Source: Nothopassalora personata (taxonomy: Eukaryota > Ascomycota > Dothideomycetes > Mycosphaerellales > Mycosphaerellaceae). From it: a stretch of 64,000 bases of DNA. The position numbers and the translations under genes are program-made. The notes beneath the pieces are model-generated. The model was given only the letters and a program-made list of their open reading frames with translations. It was not told the DNA's origin and did no database searches. Each line of letters starts with the position of its first letter. The stretch's first letter is position 1. Location of the stretch: positions 2,852,001-2,916,000 of the forward strand of contig CM066290.1 in assembly GCA_033816765.1 (NCBI GenBank). The letters run 5' to 3'. Positions 54,540-64,000 of this stretch are shown piece by piece.

Positions 54540-56358
54540 TATGTCGCTGATAGCTTAAACAAGTCAGGCCCGAGTCCATCGAACGCCCAGCGTGCCTCCG
54601 AAATATCAGACTCCAGCGCAATCGGCGAGAAAGACGCAAGCGACGGAGGAAGGAAGCGCAACAATTCCAACTCCAACTCCAACCAAAACGACGACGTTGA
54701 GAAGCAATTGCAGAAGGAAAAGAACAACGACAGCAACGATCGAATACCAGGAGAGAAACACCCTAACATAGTAGACTTGAGTCGGGATGCTGACCCGGAG
54801 AATCCTTATAACTGGAAGCCTTTGAAGAAGTGGTCGATCGCAGCGTGCATGCGTTTGATGACTTTGTTCTGCACTTTTGCATCGAGCGTGTTGAGCAGTG
54901 CGGTCATGCTGATTGCAACGGAGTATGGGGTTGGCTCGGTCGTCGCGATATATTCGACGAGTTTGTTCGTGCTTGGGTTTACTTTTTGCCACTTATTGTG
55001 AGGACTTCGCGTGCAAGAGCACAAGGGCTGGCAGTGGCACAGAGTGCTTGCTTTGATGCATACTGCTAGTCTGGCGCGAGACCCCTGTTCTCCCTCTTGT
55101 TTTGGCAGGATACGAGCTGTACTGACTATGTCTGTCAGAGTGAGGCCCCTGAAGTGAGTTGTATGGCCGGGTGCCGCCGCTCTTCATCGTTTGCTTCATC
55201 TTCGGCCTTTTCCAAATCCCCGTTGCAGTCGCGCAGAATCTGGAGATGGTCATGATTTGCCGCTTCTTCGTTGGCTTCTTTGCCTCTGGTCGACTGAACA
55301 ATTGGAGGATCTCTCGCGGACTTCTTCGACGCCATCAACCGAGGAGTCGCAATGTCCATTCCCGGCGCCAGTACTTTCATCGGGCCTACCTCAGGTCCAA
55401 TCGTGGAAGGTTCCGTCACGATGAGCTTTCTCGACTAGCGCTGGAGTCAATGGATCACGCTCATCATGATAGCACTATTCGGGACCATCGGCTTTATCTT
55501 CACTCCAGAGCCATACGCTCCCGTGCTTCTGCAACGGAAAGCCGCGAAAATACGCTATGAGATGAAAGATTGGGCTATCCATGCGCCTACGGACGAGAAG
55601 AAAAAGGATTTTCAAAGAGATTGTCGAGAAGTATCTCTACCGACCCTTCAAAATGCTGGCCATGGAACCTATCTTGAAGCTCATCACGATATATATGTCG
55701 CTGATCTATTGTATTATCGCAAGTAGATCGAGGGGTTCTAGGCACCCTCCACACCCTGTCTGAGACATCTTCTGACTCCTTTGCTGTTAGTATGGATTCT
55801 TTGAGGCGTTCCCAGTCTCTTTCCAGGATGAAAGAGGCTGCAACCTTGGTGTCGGAGCACTGCCTTTCCTCTCCGTTCTGGTCGGTGTAGTCATCGCATG
55901 TCTGATCATCTCGTTCATCACCAAGCGTCGCACAGCCCGCGTTATGAAGGAAGTGGGCCACGTTGTCCCTAATCAGCGCCTGATCCCATTGATGATCGGA
56001 GAACCGGAGGGATGTTGACCTTCCTCCAGGGGTTGAACTACATCATTGAGGTGTACAAGATCAATTCCAACTCTGCGATCCATGCGAATACCTTGTTTCG
56101 ATCTTGGCTTGGTGCTGCATTTCCGCTGTCAAGTACTCCGGATTTTCATGAATCTGGGCGTGCCTCGGGCGATGTCGTTGTTGGCGTTCCCTTGCATTGC
56201 GCTCTTCCCGGCACCCATATTTTTTTTACATCTTTGGAGAGAAGGTCAGGACGATGAGCAAATACAGCCCAGATTGGCCGGACGAAGGCTTTTACGCTTT
56301 CCCGTTCCGTATGCATAGCCGAACACTTGTGGAGATAAAGATACTAAAGCGGTACTAG
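54540..56358 (+). pseudogene. Broken DHA1-type MFS drug/polyamine transporter
   Basis: Protein-like fragments in changing frames follow the order of a fungal 12-helix DHA1 transporter. They include the cytoplasmic lead DADPENPYNWKPLKKWSIA (from about 54792), RVPPLFIVCFIFGLF (about 55168), ISRPGASTFIGPTSGPI-type sequence (about 55350-55410), MIALFGTIGFIFTPEPYAPV (from 55466), YRPFKMLAMEPILKLITIY (about 55638-55695) and FLQGLNYIIEVYKINSNSA (about 56018-56075). It ends with SKYSPDW near 56270. The frame behind the first ATG (54540) stops after five codons. At least five frame changes are needed. One TAG at about 55436 stands where the family has Trp (a G to A change). It is related to, but not a copy of, the intact transporter at 60395-62328. 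Confidence 0.75.
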
Positions 56359-56462
56359 AAAGCTTGCAGAGCATGGAGTTTTATATACTATCATGACCCA
56401 AGTTCTATGATCTAGGTCGCACACTGCTAAAACGCAAATGCAGTGGCCCATCTTATGCCTAA

Positions 56463-58151
56463 CTAAGTCCGGAATCTCCATCGTGGGTCCTCATCGCCAC
56501 GCCATTCTCCAGACACTTGCGACTCCCTCTCGTTCTTGCCCGCATCGCGCTTCCGATTGATACTTCGAAGCAGCACCCAGAGCGTGCTGACAACCGCAAT
56601 GTTGCCAACGAGGTAACCCAAAGCAACGCTATGCCCGACAATATATCTCGGCCCATCATTCGATCGATAGAGCTGCGTTCCAATGACAGCACCCAGGTTT
56701 CCAATCGTGATTTGCAGGCCATTAGCAACAGCTCGTTTCGTCTGACCACTGACGTTGATGGCGGGCCAGCTGAGACCGAGCGCAACACTGGGATAAATAC
56801 CAGCTGCAGCGAAGAATACTCCTGCGTAAGAAAGGCCAGGTCGTGTTGTCGGATTCGTGTTTCCGAGGAGAATGCAGTAGCCGATGATTGCGGTGGTTGT
56901 GGAGGCAATGATGAAGGGCGATCGGGTCCCTGCGCGTTCGGAGACGATGGCATATCCGACGGTAAAAATACAGGCCAAGGCGTAAGGAGGAACAGTGAGT
57001 AGCTGGGCCTCCCAAGTGGCATACCCAAGCGCTTTAATAATGCTAGGCTGTACATGTGTGTCAGTGTTGCTTCTGGAATCTGGTGGCAGGGCGCTCACCA
57101 AAAATAAGGATAAAGTGTAAAGCGGCAGAGAGAGGGTGTGAAAGACACCACCGTACAGCCAGACCTTCGGGTCTTTCAACGCAGCAACGACGTTCGCCCA
57201 GCTGAATGCCTCATCGTTGGTTGCATCGCTATCGGCGGCAAGGCGCGCATTGACGAAAGCTCGCTCATTCTCGTTAACGAACTTAGCATCCTGAGGCCAG
57301 TCGGCAGTGAACCAGTACGCTGCGATGGCGACAATGACAGTGAGGAGACCTTCGATGATGAAGATCCAGCGCTCGGGGATATGTTAGCACCAGTTCGAAC
57401 CACTATCATTCTTCAACAGACTCACCCAGCCGCTGTATCCACCAACACCTCGCATGAAGCTGATGCCATAGGCCAGGATGCCTCCGAAAGCACCAGCCAA
57501 AGAGGCCATGGCAAAGAAAAGCGCAACGCGGAATTGTCTCTCGCTTCGTTTATACCACATGGACAAGTAAAAGACCACACCTGGGAAGAGTCCACCTTCT
57601 GTCACTCCGAGCATGAACCTGACGACGAAGAAGCCTGCCACACCAGTGCTTCCTCCATTATTCTGAACGACGCCCTGAAGTGTCGAGACTATTCCGAAGG
57701 CCAAAGTAATGAGAGGAAACCAGATTCTGGGCCCAATGCGCTTCAGGATGATGTTCCAGATGACCTCGAATAAGATGTATCCGACGAAGAAGATGGTCAG
57801 ACCCGTGAGGTACTGGTTCCCAGTCATGCCGAGTTCAGTGGTCAGGCCCTCCAGACGAGCGTTGGCAACGTTGGATCGATCCAGGAAGGAGAGCAGGTAG
57901 AGGACGCATACTCCAGGAAGCAGGTGTAGATCAAGCTTGCGGACCAGTTTATTCTCGGTGATGCCATGTGCTGCGGCTATTTCGGCCTCGTCGCCTGACT
58001 CTGGTGGTGTAGGACCCAGGTCTTTGTCCAACGCAGTCGTCTTCTCATCGTCGAAGGATTGCTCGTGGATCTTCCCTTTGCTGTTGGGCGCGGGACCACT
58101 GCCCATGTCCCAAGGCACAGTCGAGAGTTTGTCGAGAGTCAGTCTGCCCAT
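56463..58151 (-). CDS. MFS transporter, allantoate/nicotinate (anion:cation symporter) type
   Basis: There are three exons: 58151-57426, 57371-57099 and 57047-56463, giving 527 residues. Intron 1 (57372-57425) has GTGAGT, a GCTAAC branch site and an AG acceptor. Intron 2 (57048-57098) has GTGAGC, CTGAC and TACAG. The N-terminal cytoplasmic segment (about 1-75) is polar. The first helix carries the family-typical LPGVCVLYLLSFLDRSNVANA, followed by VGYILFEVIWNIILKRIGPR and FFVVRFMLGVTEGGLFPG. The second half starts after a central loop near residue 300. Dal5/Tna1-type members import organic anions such as allantoate, nicotinate or other vitamins at the plasma membrane. The substrate here cannot be deduced. 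The gene is convergent with the broken DHA1 transporter. Confidence 0.88.
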
Positions 58152-59256
58152 CTGGACAGGATGCCACGTGCTGACTGGGAATGAGGACTGACGACGTGCC
58201 CAATTCTTGGGTCGATCGTGCTTTTAACGTGCGACAACGTGCACTGCCGGAAGGCGATGGTAGGGATGTGGTCCCACAGATCGTCGAGATCTGACCAACA
58301 TCAACATGATCGCGACTCCAGAAACAACAGGAAAGCCACACAGCTGGGCACGAGAGACGAGGGGATTATTGCGTGATGGTAGATCCGCGGGATATGGTCC
58401 AGATAGGAAAGGTGGGATGCATTAGACCGGGCCTTCGCTGGCGAACCGCGCCGTCCGTGAACTCAAGTAGCGACAAGCCGACCTGCCAGGCGTATCATCA
58501 TATATTATGATTATTATGGCCCATCTACGACAAAAGGACCACTGTCCTTCGTGGGAGTAGTTTTCAACAGCCGTGGAGATGGTCAAGTACATGGGGTGGT
58601 GCAGCCAAGGACGTCGGGCCCGTGAGGCGTAGAATCACCTCATCGGGCTCATCCAGCGCGGATCACCCCCCCCCCATCGGCAACCGACCTCCAGCATCGA
58701 ATTGCCGTGCTGATGGACCAGGTTGCCTCGGAGAACATGCACAGTCCATCGACAGTACATGATGTGCGATACCATGCGCCATCGTAGCGGTGCTGAGGTT
58801 CTGGGTGGCGGCGGTCGAAAAGTCCTTGAGGCGTGGGTCTCGTCTTCCTTGACCGTCGTGCGGCGTTCACCCTCGGAGAAAACATCTGATGCGCCAAGAT
58901 GATTGTGGTAGACTAGTGTGGCCGGTGTGGTTGAAGGCAAAGGTCATGGTGAATGTTGACATGTTGACATTGGAACGAAATGGAAAGGTCGACGAAGCGG
59001 GCGGGAGGAGATTTCTCAGGGTCCTCCTCTTTGGACGTCCCTCCTTGCCTCCCTGCCCTCTTCCCAAAACCGACTTGCCACCATTGAAACATATCACGAG
59101 AATTGGCTTGCCCAAGGTTTGAGGGCGACGCAGACAAGCTCCTGACCAGTACAGAATGGTATCGATGACATACAAGCCAAGAATGCCGCAGATGCAACCC
59201 AACTACTTAACACATTTCCCTCCCCTCACGATCGCCTGAACCTCCAAAATGACCCT
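58152..59256. other. Intergenic, no gene supported
   Basis: It contains the upstream region of the MFS gene and the 3' side of the SprT-like gene. Minus-strand frames at 58635-58940 and 58867-59202 lack recognisable domains and conserved splice structure. A C-run occurs at about 58667-58675. Confidence 0.45.
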
Positions 59257-59802
59257 CTATCCCACGATATGCTCAACCTCCAGTCCCTTGACCCCAATCC
59301 TCCCCACCACCCTCTCAGCCAATGCACTCACATGACCCTCGCCATGCCTCCCGCCCTTCGCCAGCACAAGATACGCATGCAACATCTCATGGATCAGCGC
59401 AACCAGAATCTCATACCGGCTGCCAAGCACCATCAGCGTCTTGTTCAACTTAATATGCACCTTAAGCAGCCGCTTGACTGGCCAGGGTAGCGCGATGCAG
59501 CGACCTTTCACAAATTTCTCCTTCCATTGCCATGTCTTGTCGCGGAACTCGGTGATTGTAATGGCGATGTGGGAGTGCAGGGTGGAGTCGAAGAGGAGGG
59601 TGTCGAGGGCTTGGGCGGCGAGGGGAATGGTGGGGTATGTGCGGAAGTTCTCGGTGTCGGGGCTGAAGAGGTCCCTCAGGTGTTGCTGGGCGGTGAGTTG
59701 GGAGGCTGTGAGGGTGTCTCCAAGGCTGAGGTGTTGTTGGTTAGGAGCGGGTATAGTCTGGCTGGGTGGGTTTTGCGGACTTGCGGCACGGGGTTCTTCC
59801 AT
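59257..59802 (-). CDS. SprT-like zinc metalloprotease-domain protein
   Basis: The single-exon ORF is 181 codons. The active-site helix HEMLH is at residues 138-142 (zinc ligands His138 and His142, catalytic Glu139). It is followed by HGEGH (153-157), where SprT-family proteins supply the third ligand. A Trp-rich strand region (WQWKEKFVKG, about 91-100) and a KLN segment precede it, as in SprT-like domains. SprT/Spartan proteins cleave DNA-protein crosslinks. This short form lacks visible C-terminal DNA- or ubiquitin-binding extensions, so its role may differ. Start choice: the ATG at 59802 gives an uninterrupted frame, but an upstream exon cannot be excluded. Confidence 0.75.
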   Translation of the reverse strand: MEEPRAASPQNPPSQTIPAPNQQHLSLGDTLTASQLTAQQHLRDLFSPDTENFRTYPTIPLAAQALDTLLFDSTLHSHIAITITEFRDKTWQWKEKFVKGRCIALPWPVKRLLKVHIKLNKTLMVLGSRYEILVALIHEMLHAYLVLAKGGRHGEGHVSALAERVVGRIGVKGLEVEHIVG

Positions 59803-59972
59803 GTTCTTTGCAGCTCTTTGGGGTCGGTTGACTTCTCCTTCTTAAACATAGGAGTCCTAGCTTTCTTCGAGCCTTGTGGTGCAGCCTCCAGATCGCCTTC
59901 GTGCTGGTAGCAGCAGCCCATGCAGGACATGAAAGTGCCTAGGCAGCAGATCTCCATGCAGTCGCCGCACAT
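59676..59972 (-). CDS. Possible small Cys-rich ORF overlapping the SprT-like start
   Basis: An ATG at 59972 opens a 98-codon frame whose first 23 residues contain eight cysteines (CGDCMEICCLGTFMSCMGCC). A basic and then Pro-rich remainder follows. It overlaps the start of the SprT-like ORF in another frame. It could be a small palmitoylated or metal-binding protein, a 5' exon, or chance. No family was recognised. Confidence 0.3.
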   Translation of the reverse strand: MCGDCMEICCLGTFMSCMGCCYQHEGDLEAAPQGSKKARTPMFKKEKSTDPKELQRTWKNPVPQVRKTHPARLYPLLTNNTSALETPSQPPNSPPSNT

Positions 59973-60394
59973 CTCGTTCAATGAATGGCGGTTGAGATTA
60001 GTGTCGGTAAGGTGATGTCGCTCCTCAGGTAAAGTCCCTTGTAGTGTGCGTATAAGATATCTCGTGTTTGAAGCAGGAGAATAGGCAGATCGTGAGTTCA
60101 AGTACTCACTCGATCTTCGCCACGGTGACTTGGCTCTACAGTATACACTGAGGTAGCCGAATTATGCACTGCACCGCATAGCAAGAAGATATGCGATACG
60201 AAAGTTGCGAGCCCGAATCGTAATGCCACTGAGTACTTTGATGCCTGCACGATGAGTGCTGCTTGTGCTCCCAAAACAGCCGCAACGATGTAAGACTCTC
60301 TTAAGACGGCGGATGGTCTCCCTGCATCTGGCCTTCGTGAAAATGCCGAACAGACAGATCCAATGACATTTCGGCGGCCAGTTCCGTATTCCTG
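59973..60394. other. Intergenic
   Basis: No convincing gene. It probably includes the 3' untranslated region of the DHA1-type transporter and the upstream region of the SprT-like gene. Confidence 0.45.
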
Positions 60395-62328
60395 TCAAGC
60401 CACAGAAGCTGGCCTAACAGGCAGGATCGCACGGCCTTTTCGCTCCTGCGGATTCCGTTGCATGTCCGCAATGCTCTCCCTCCGCTCAGTAGCTTCATCG
60501 TCATCATTGCAACTCTCAAGCATGAAGGGGCTCCTCGCTCTCAAGTATGGTCCCTTGATCAGTAGCACGAGCGGCACCAAGCTCAACACAAGCCCAATGC
60601 TTCCAAGCATAGTCGATGCCCATTGGAATCCAACGTTCCTGTATAAGGCCGGAGTAGCCAATGGAAGGAAAGCGCCGAAGCAGTTTCTGCCAAAACCAGC
60701 AGCAGATAGTGCGGACGCGGCGTACTTCTCGTATGCATCTGCCAGGTAATTCGTGGCTGAGAGGTAGATGTAATAGACACCTACGCCGAAAGCACCAAGC
60801 GCGACGGTTCCAGCTATCCAGTGAACATCCTCGTAGCTAGTCCAGCCGAACCAGATCATGGACACGGAGAAGAGGATGGACCCCGGTACCGCGAAGTAGA
60901 GTCTTGCTTCAGGAATCGGTTTACCTGGACGTTCCTGATTCCTTTTCGCGGACTTGGAGTACAGCGAGTCCTGGATCGGGTTCAAGCACGTCGCAACAAT
61001 GGCTCCGACAGTGATAGCGACTTGTGTGAGCGCAACCTGGAAAATACTAAAGCCATAAGTGGCGACGAAGACGATTGGCACGCAGCTTTGGAAGAGGAAG
61101 AGTAGACCCCACGCAAAGCTGACCCATAGTGTGAATGACATTACCACGCTTTCTGTGGCCAACATCTTGGCTGGGCGCATGAAGGATAACCATACGAGAT
61201 TTAGAACGCTTGGTTTGTTGAGCTCGGATCTGGCGTAAGCATCGGCATTGCCACCAGGTCCGCCTTTCGCCGCCTTTTTGCGCAGGTTCTTTGCTCGTTT
61301 GGCGAGGACAATGTCGCCCCTAGTCTCGCTGAGAACGCAGAAGAAAATTGGGAGGAAGGCGGTGTCCATAATGATCTGAATCCAGTAGATCCATCTCCAG
61401 CTGAGGTGCGTTTGGATGGCACCGCCCCACAAGGGTCCTGGGAATGGTCAGAATCATTGCTGCAGCGGTGTGGCAGTCGAACTTACCTAGAGCAATTCCA
61501 GCTACACCGCTCAGTGTGAAGATCGACATCGGTAGACTTCGTGCTCTGTCGCCCTTCCACATATCCGTGATGGTGCCGCTGACAAGCGTGATTGCGACTG
61601 AGCTGCAGCCGCCCCCGAAGAGTCGAGTCACCAAGATGGTGGCGAAGTTTTGGGAACATGCCGAGGGAATAAGCCATACGATGAACAGGATATAGGCAGC
61701 CTGCAGGAAAAGGTGATTAGCCATAGTTCATCGTGTAACGCCGAACAGCTTACCCAGTATCCGGGCATCCGTCCTGTAGTTTCTGTCATCGGGACAAAGA
61801 TCAGCGGGAAAAAGGCTGCACCCATGTTCCACGTCACCAAAGCGAATCCAAGGTAAGGAAAAGCGTGCTCATCGATGGCCCACTCTTGCTTCATGTAGTA
61901 GCCGGAAGCACCATAAGCTCCCGCAGGTAGACCGGTCAAGATGGAGATGAAGCAGGTCGTGCATGTGGCTAGCCATTTGTAATTTTCGGACCAGTTGAAC
62001 CTGCCGTCGCGTCAGTGAAGTCCAGGGTGGGCGAACAGGCAAGGGACATACGGATTCCCGGGATCATTAGGTCCGTCCCAGTCGATGATATCAATCGCCC
62101 TGCCGTTGTAATACTCCCGGTGTAGGCGGTGTCCACCGGCAGATACCTCGTTGTCTGAGGGCGTGAGCAAAGGCCGTTGAGGCAAGTGGCCGACTCACTG
62201 TTGGACTGCTCCGGACGGTATGCCGGATGCCAGCTATGCCTCGGTACGGAAGGAAAATGATCGCGATAGTCAATCTCTCGCTCCTTGCTCACATCCGTCT
62301 CCGCCACGGAGTAGTTACGTCCGGACAT
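60395..62328 (-). CDS. DHA1-type MFS multidrug/polyamine transporter, intact
   Basis: There are five exons: 62328-62199, 62154-62052, 62000-61754, 61700-61487 and 61437-60395 (578 residues). Introns at 62155-62198, 62001-62051, 61701-61753 and 61438-61486 all have GT...AG ends, mostly GTGAGT or GTAAGT donors. The N-terminal cytoplasmic part ends in the DHA1 lead IDWDGPNDPGNPFNW. Helices follow: TCFISILTGLPAGAYGA, the GGGCSSVAITLVSGTITDMW region (about residues 200-220), and GPLWGGAIQTHLSWRWIYW with the usual motif C-like glycine/proline spacing. A central loop rich in Lys (about 265-300) precedes helices 7-12. Such proteins export drugs or polyamines by proton antiport at the plasma membrane. 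Substrate unknown. Confidence 0.88.
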
Positions 62329-63256
62329 GATGGATGCTGTCTACCAGATGAGGAACAAGCAGAGCGAGGTAGACCATGTAAATAAAGGAAATGGCTCGTA
62401 TGAAGGAAGACAGAAATGTTTGAGAACACCGAGCAGTCACATACCTATAGACAGCTTTTGCCGCTTCGGAAGTGGAGATTTTCTACTCAGCATCATCAGC
62501 AGACAGCCGTACCGCCCGACCAGAGCTGAGATCATGGCTGATATCATGCTTCCAGACTTGGTGTAGAAACAGAACAGCGTGGGTCTACCATCCCATTTCG
62601 CTGCTGAACTCGATTTCTCATGGCTCCCACCTGATGTTGTCGTCAACAAGGCGCATCTACCGTCTGTGGGAGTGTACAGGATGAGTTGCTCTGACCCGAC
62701 AGTGGCGAGATCATTGGTTACATTGGTTACTTATGGCGGGTGCAGTATCACGGCTCGTGGGCACGTGGCTCGCCTGACACAGGCTTTGCTGCATGAAATG
62801 CGCCGAAGCAGCGGCTTCCTGCCGAAGCACTCCTGCGATACTCCATATGCTGCTCAGGCTCAGGCTTTGCAGATGTTTCGGGACCTATGACGACGGGGTG
62901 CTGTGGTACAAGCATACGGGTATGGCTCTCCACGAAAGGTTCCAAGGAGCTGGGACTCTGGCGGAAGTTCCGGTGACTCCCGGCGAACGTGTCAAGGCGG
63001 ACCGGAACCATGAAGTTCATCTCGACGGCAGCTCCTCGAGCACAGCGTGTGGAGCCTGCTCTCGACGATTGCGATGGCTTGGCGTGTGGTGTTCAGGTGA
63101 AGTCGGCGAAGGGCACGGGGCCCATTGCTTCGTGTGAAACTTGCTCCACATTGCCCCCGCACGTCATCGCGCGCGCTCGAATTGAGGCACCATCAAAGAC
63201 GCGCTTTAAAGACTTCTGTGGCAGTTCGGTCGGTGAACAACGACAAAGCAGCCACG
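62329..63256. promoter_or_regulatory. Divergent intergenic region between the DHA1 transporter and sds22
   Basis: 928 bp without a convincing gene. It must hold both promoters; no defined element was recognised. Short frames here (70-114 codons) have no conserved features. Confidence 0.4.
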
Positions 63257-64000
63257 ATGGCTGAGCAGGAGACACCTTCGGAAGCACCCAAACCTCTCCA
63301 GAATGGCACACACGGCAGTACGAGCAGTACAAACGGCACGGCCAGGTCGGCGTCCGGGTGGGATGGCAAGCTGCGGATGAACAAGCAGGCGACGCTGGCG
63401 AATCCTGAGGCTCTCCAAGACTCGGACTATTCAGACGACGATGCTCCTCCGCCCGACCAGATCGCCGCCGACGAGGATCTCCTGGAGGGCGTCGATCCGG
63501 AAGAGGAGGTACACAATGCCATGACGGACTCATTTCACTGGTCGTGCTGACAAAGACCGGCCCTAGGAGATCGAACTGCTGCATTCCAAGATCACGTCGA
63601 TACCAGCCCTCCGCCTCGAACGCTTTCACAACATCAAGCGGCTATGTCTCCGCCAGAACCAAATCCAGCGCATCGAACTGCCGGAATCGAGTCGATCACA
63701 ACTCCAAGAGCTGGAACTCTACGACAACCTCATCAAGCACATCGACGGGGTGGAGGAATGTACTGCGCTCACACAACTCGATCTGAGCTACAACAAGATC
63801 AAGCACATCAAGCACCTCGCCAAACTGAAGAAGCTCGACCATTTATACTTTGTGCAGAATCGCATTACCAAGATCGAGGGACTTGAGGAGCTGAAGGAGC
63901 TGACATATCTCGAGCTGGGAGCGAACCGTATTAAAGAAATTGAAGGCATTGAGTCGTTGACAAAGCTGGAGTCTCTGTGGCTGGGGCAGAACAAAATCAC
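63257..64000 (+). CDS. sds22: PP1 regulatory subunit Sds22, leucine-rich repeat protein (5' part)
   Basis: Exon 1 (63257-63508, 84 codons) encodes an acidic, low-complexity N-terminus ending DPEEE. A 58-bp intron (63509-63566, GTACAC donor, CTGAC branch-like site, CCTAG acceptor) leads in phase 0 to exon 2. Exon 2 starts EIELLHSKITSIP and then runs into consecutive 22-residue leucine-rich repeats of the SDS22 type (LxxLxLxxNxIxxIxGLxxLxx), at least five before the window ends. Sds22 binds the catalytic subunit of protein phosphatase 1 and controls its nuclear and mitotic functions. The gene is cut by the window edge; the C-terminal repeats and LRR cap are missing here. Confidence 0.93.

Noticed and set aside
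58635..59202. Two overlapping minus-strand ORFs of 101-111 codons
   Set aside because: No domain, no convincing splice link between them; most likely intergenic.
1..64000. CRISPR arrays, tRNA and rRNA genes
   Set aside because: No regularly spaced direct repeats with unique spacers and no tRNA or rRNA signature were seen; CRISPR is not expected in a fungal nucleus.

Overview
This window comes from the nuclear genome of a filamentous ascomycete, most likely a dothideomycete-type mould. The protein families are fungal: TFIIH Tfb1, a Cdc4-type F-box/WD40 protein, Sds22 and several fungal MFS transporters. Introns are short (about 41-69 bp) with GTGAGT/GTAAGT donors and CTGAC or CTAAC branch-like sites. 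The repeats carry the signature of repeat-induced point mutation (RIP). The species assignment is inference; no species-specific marker was recognised.

The window has two sharply separated parts. Positions 1-38793 are a nested transposon island with no host gene. CpA and TpG are almost removed and stop codons (TAG/TAA) sit where retrotransposon proteins have Trp or Gln, while CpG, CpC and CpT persist. Two copies (A, 668-7471, plus; B, 15568-37527, minus) of a chromodomain Gypsy element with ~162-168 bp LTRs face each other. Between them lies a chimeric Gypsy block (7473-14330) whose right part is inverted. Copy B is split by a very large Gypsy element (16794-31969, 415 bp LTRs, about 12 kb without later insertions). 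That element holds a gag-protease block, a polymerase block and a third open frame of about 1000 codons after pol. Perfect 26-bp palindromes lie between the blocks.

Two younger insertions inside the large element look unmutated. One is a 2421-bp LTR element (17199-19619) with LTRs that match by eye, a perfect GGTTA target duplication and an intact gag, but no pol. On the opposite strand it carries an intact 195-codon ORF with a Zn2Cys6-like cysteine pattern followed by a coiled coil. The other is a 767-bp non-LTR-type insertion (24615-25381) with a 13-bp target duplication.

Positions 38794-64000 are gene space of normal composition. In order they hold a DUF7053-like gene, three decayed tandem copies of a small gene, tfb1, a small two-exon gene, a cdc4-like gene, a multi-pass membrane protein gene, a small two-exon gene, a broken DHA1-type MFS transporter, an intact allantoate/nicotinate-type MFS transporter (3 exons), a SprT-like metalloprotease-domain gene, an intact DHA1-type MFS transporter (5 exons) and the 5' part of sds22. 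These genes do not form an obvious pathway. The housekeeping genes are intact, while the stretches holding transporter and small-gene copies contain decaying duplicates.
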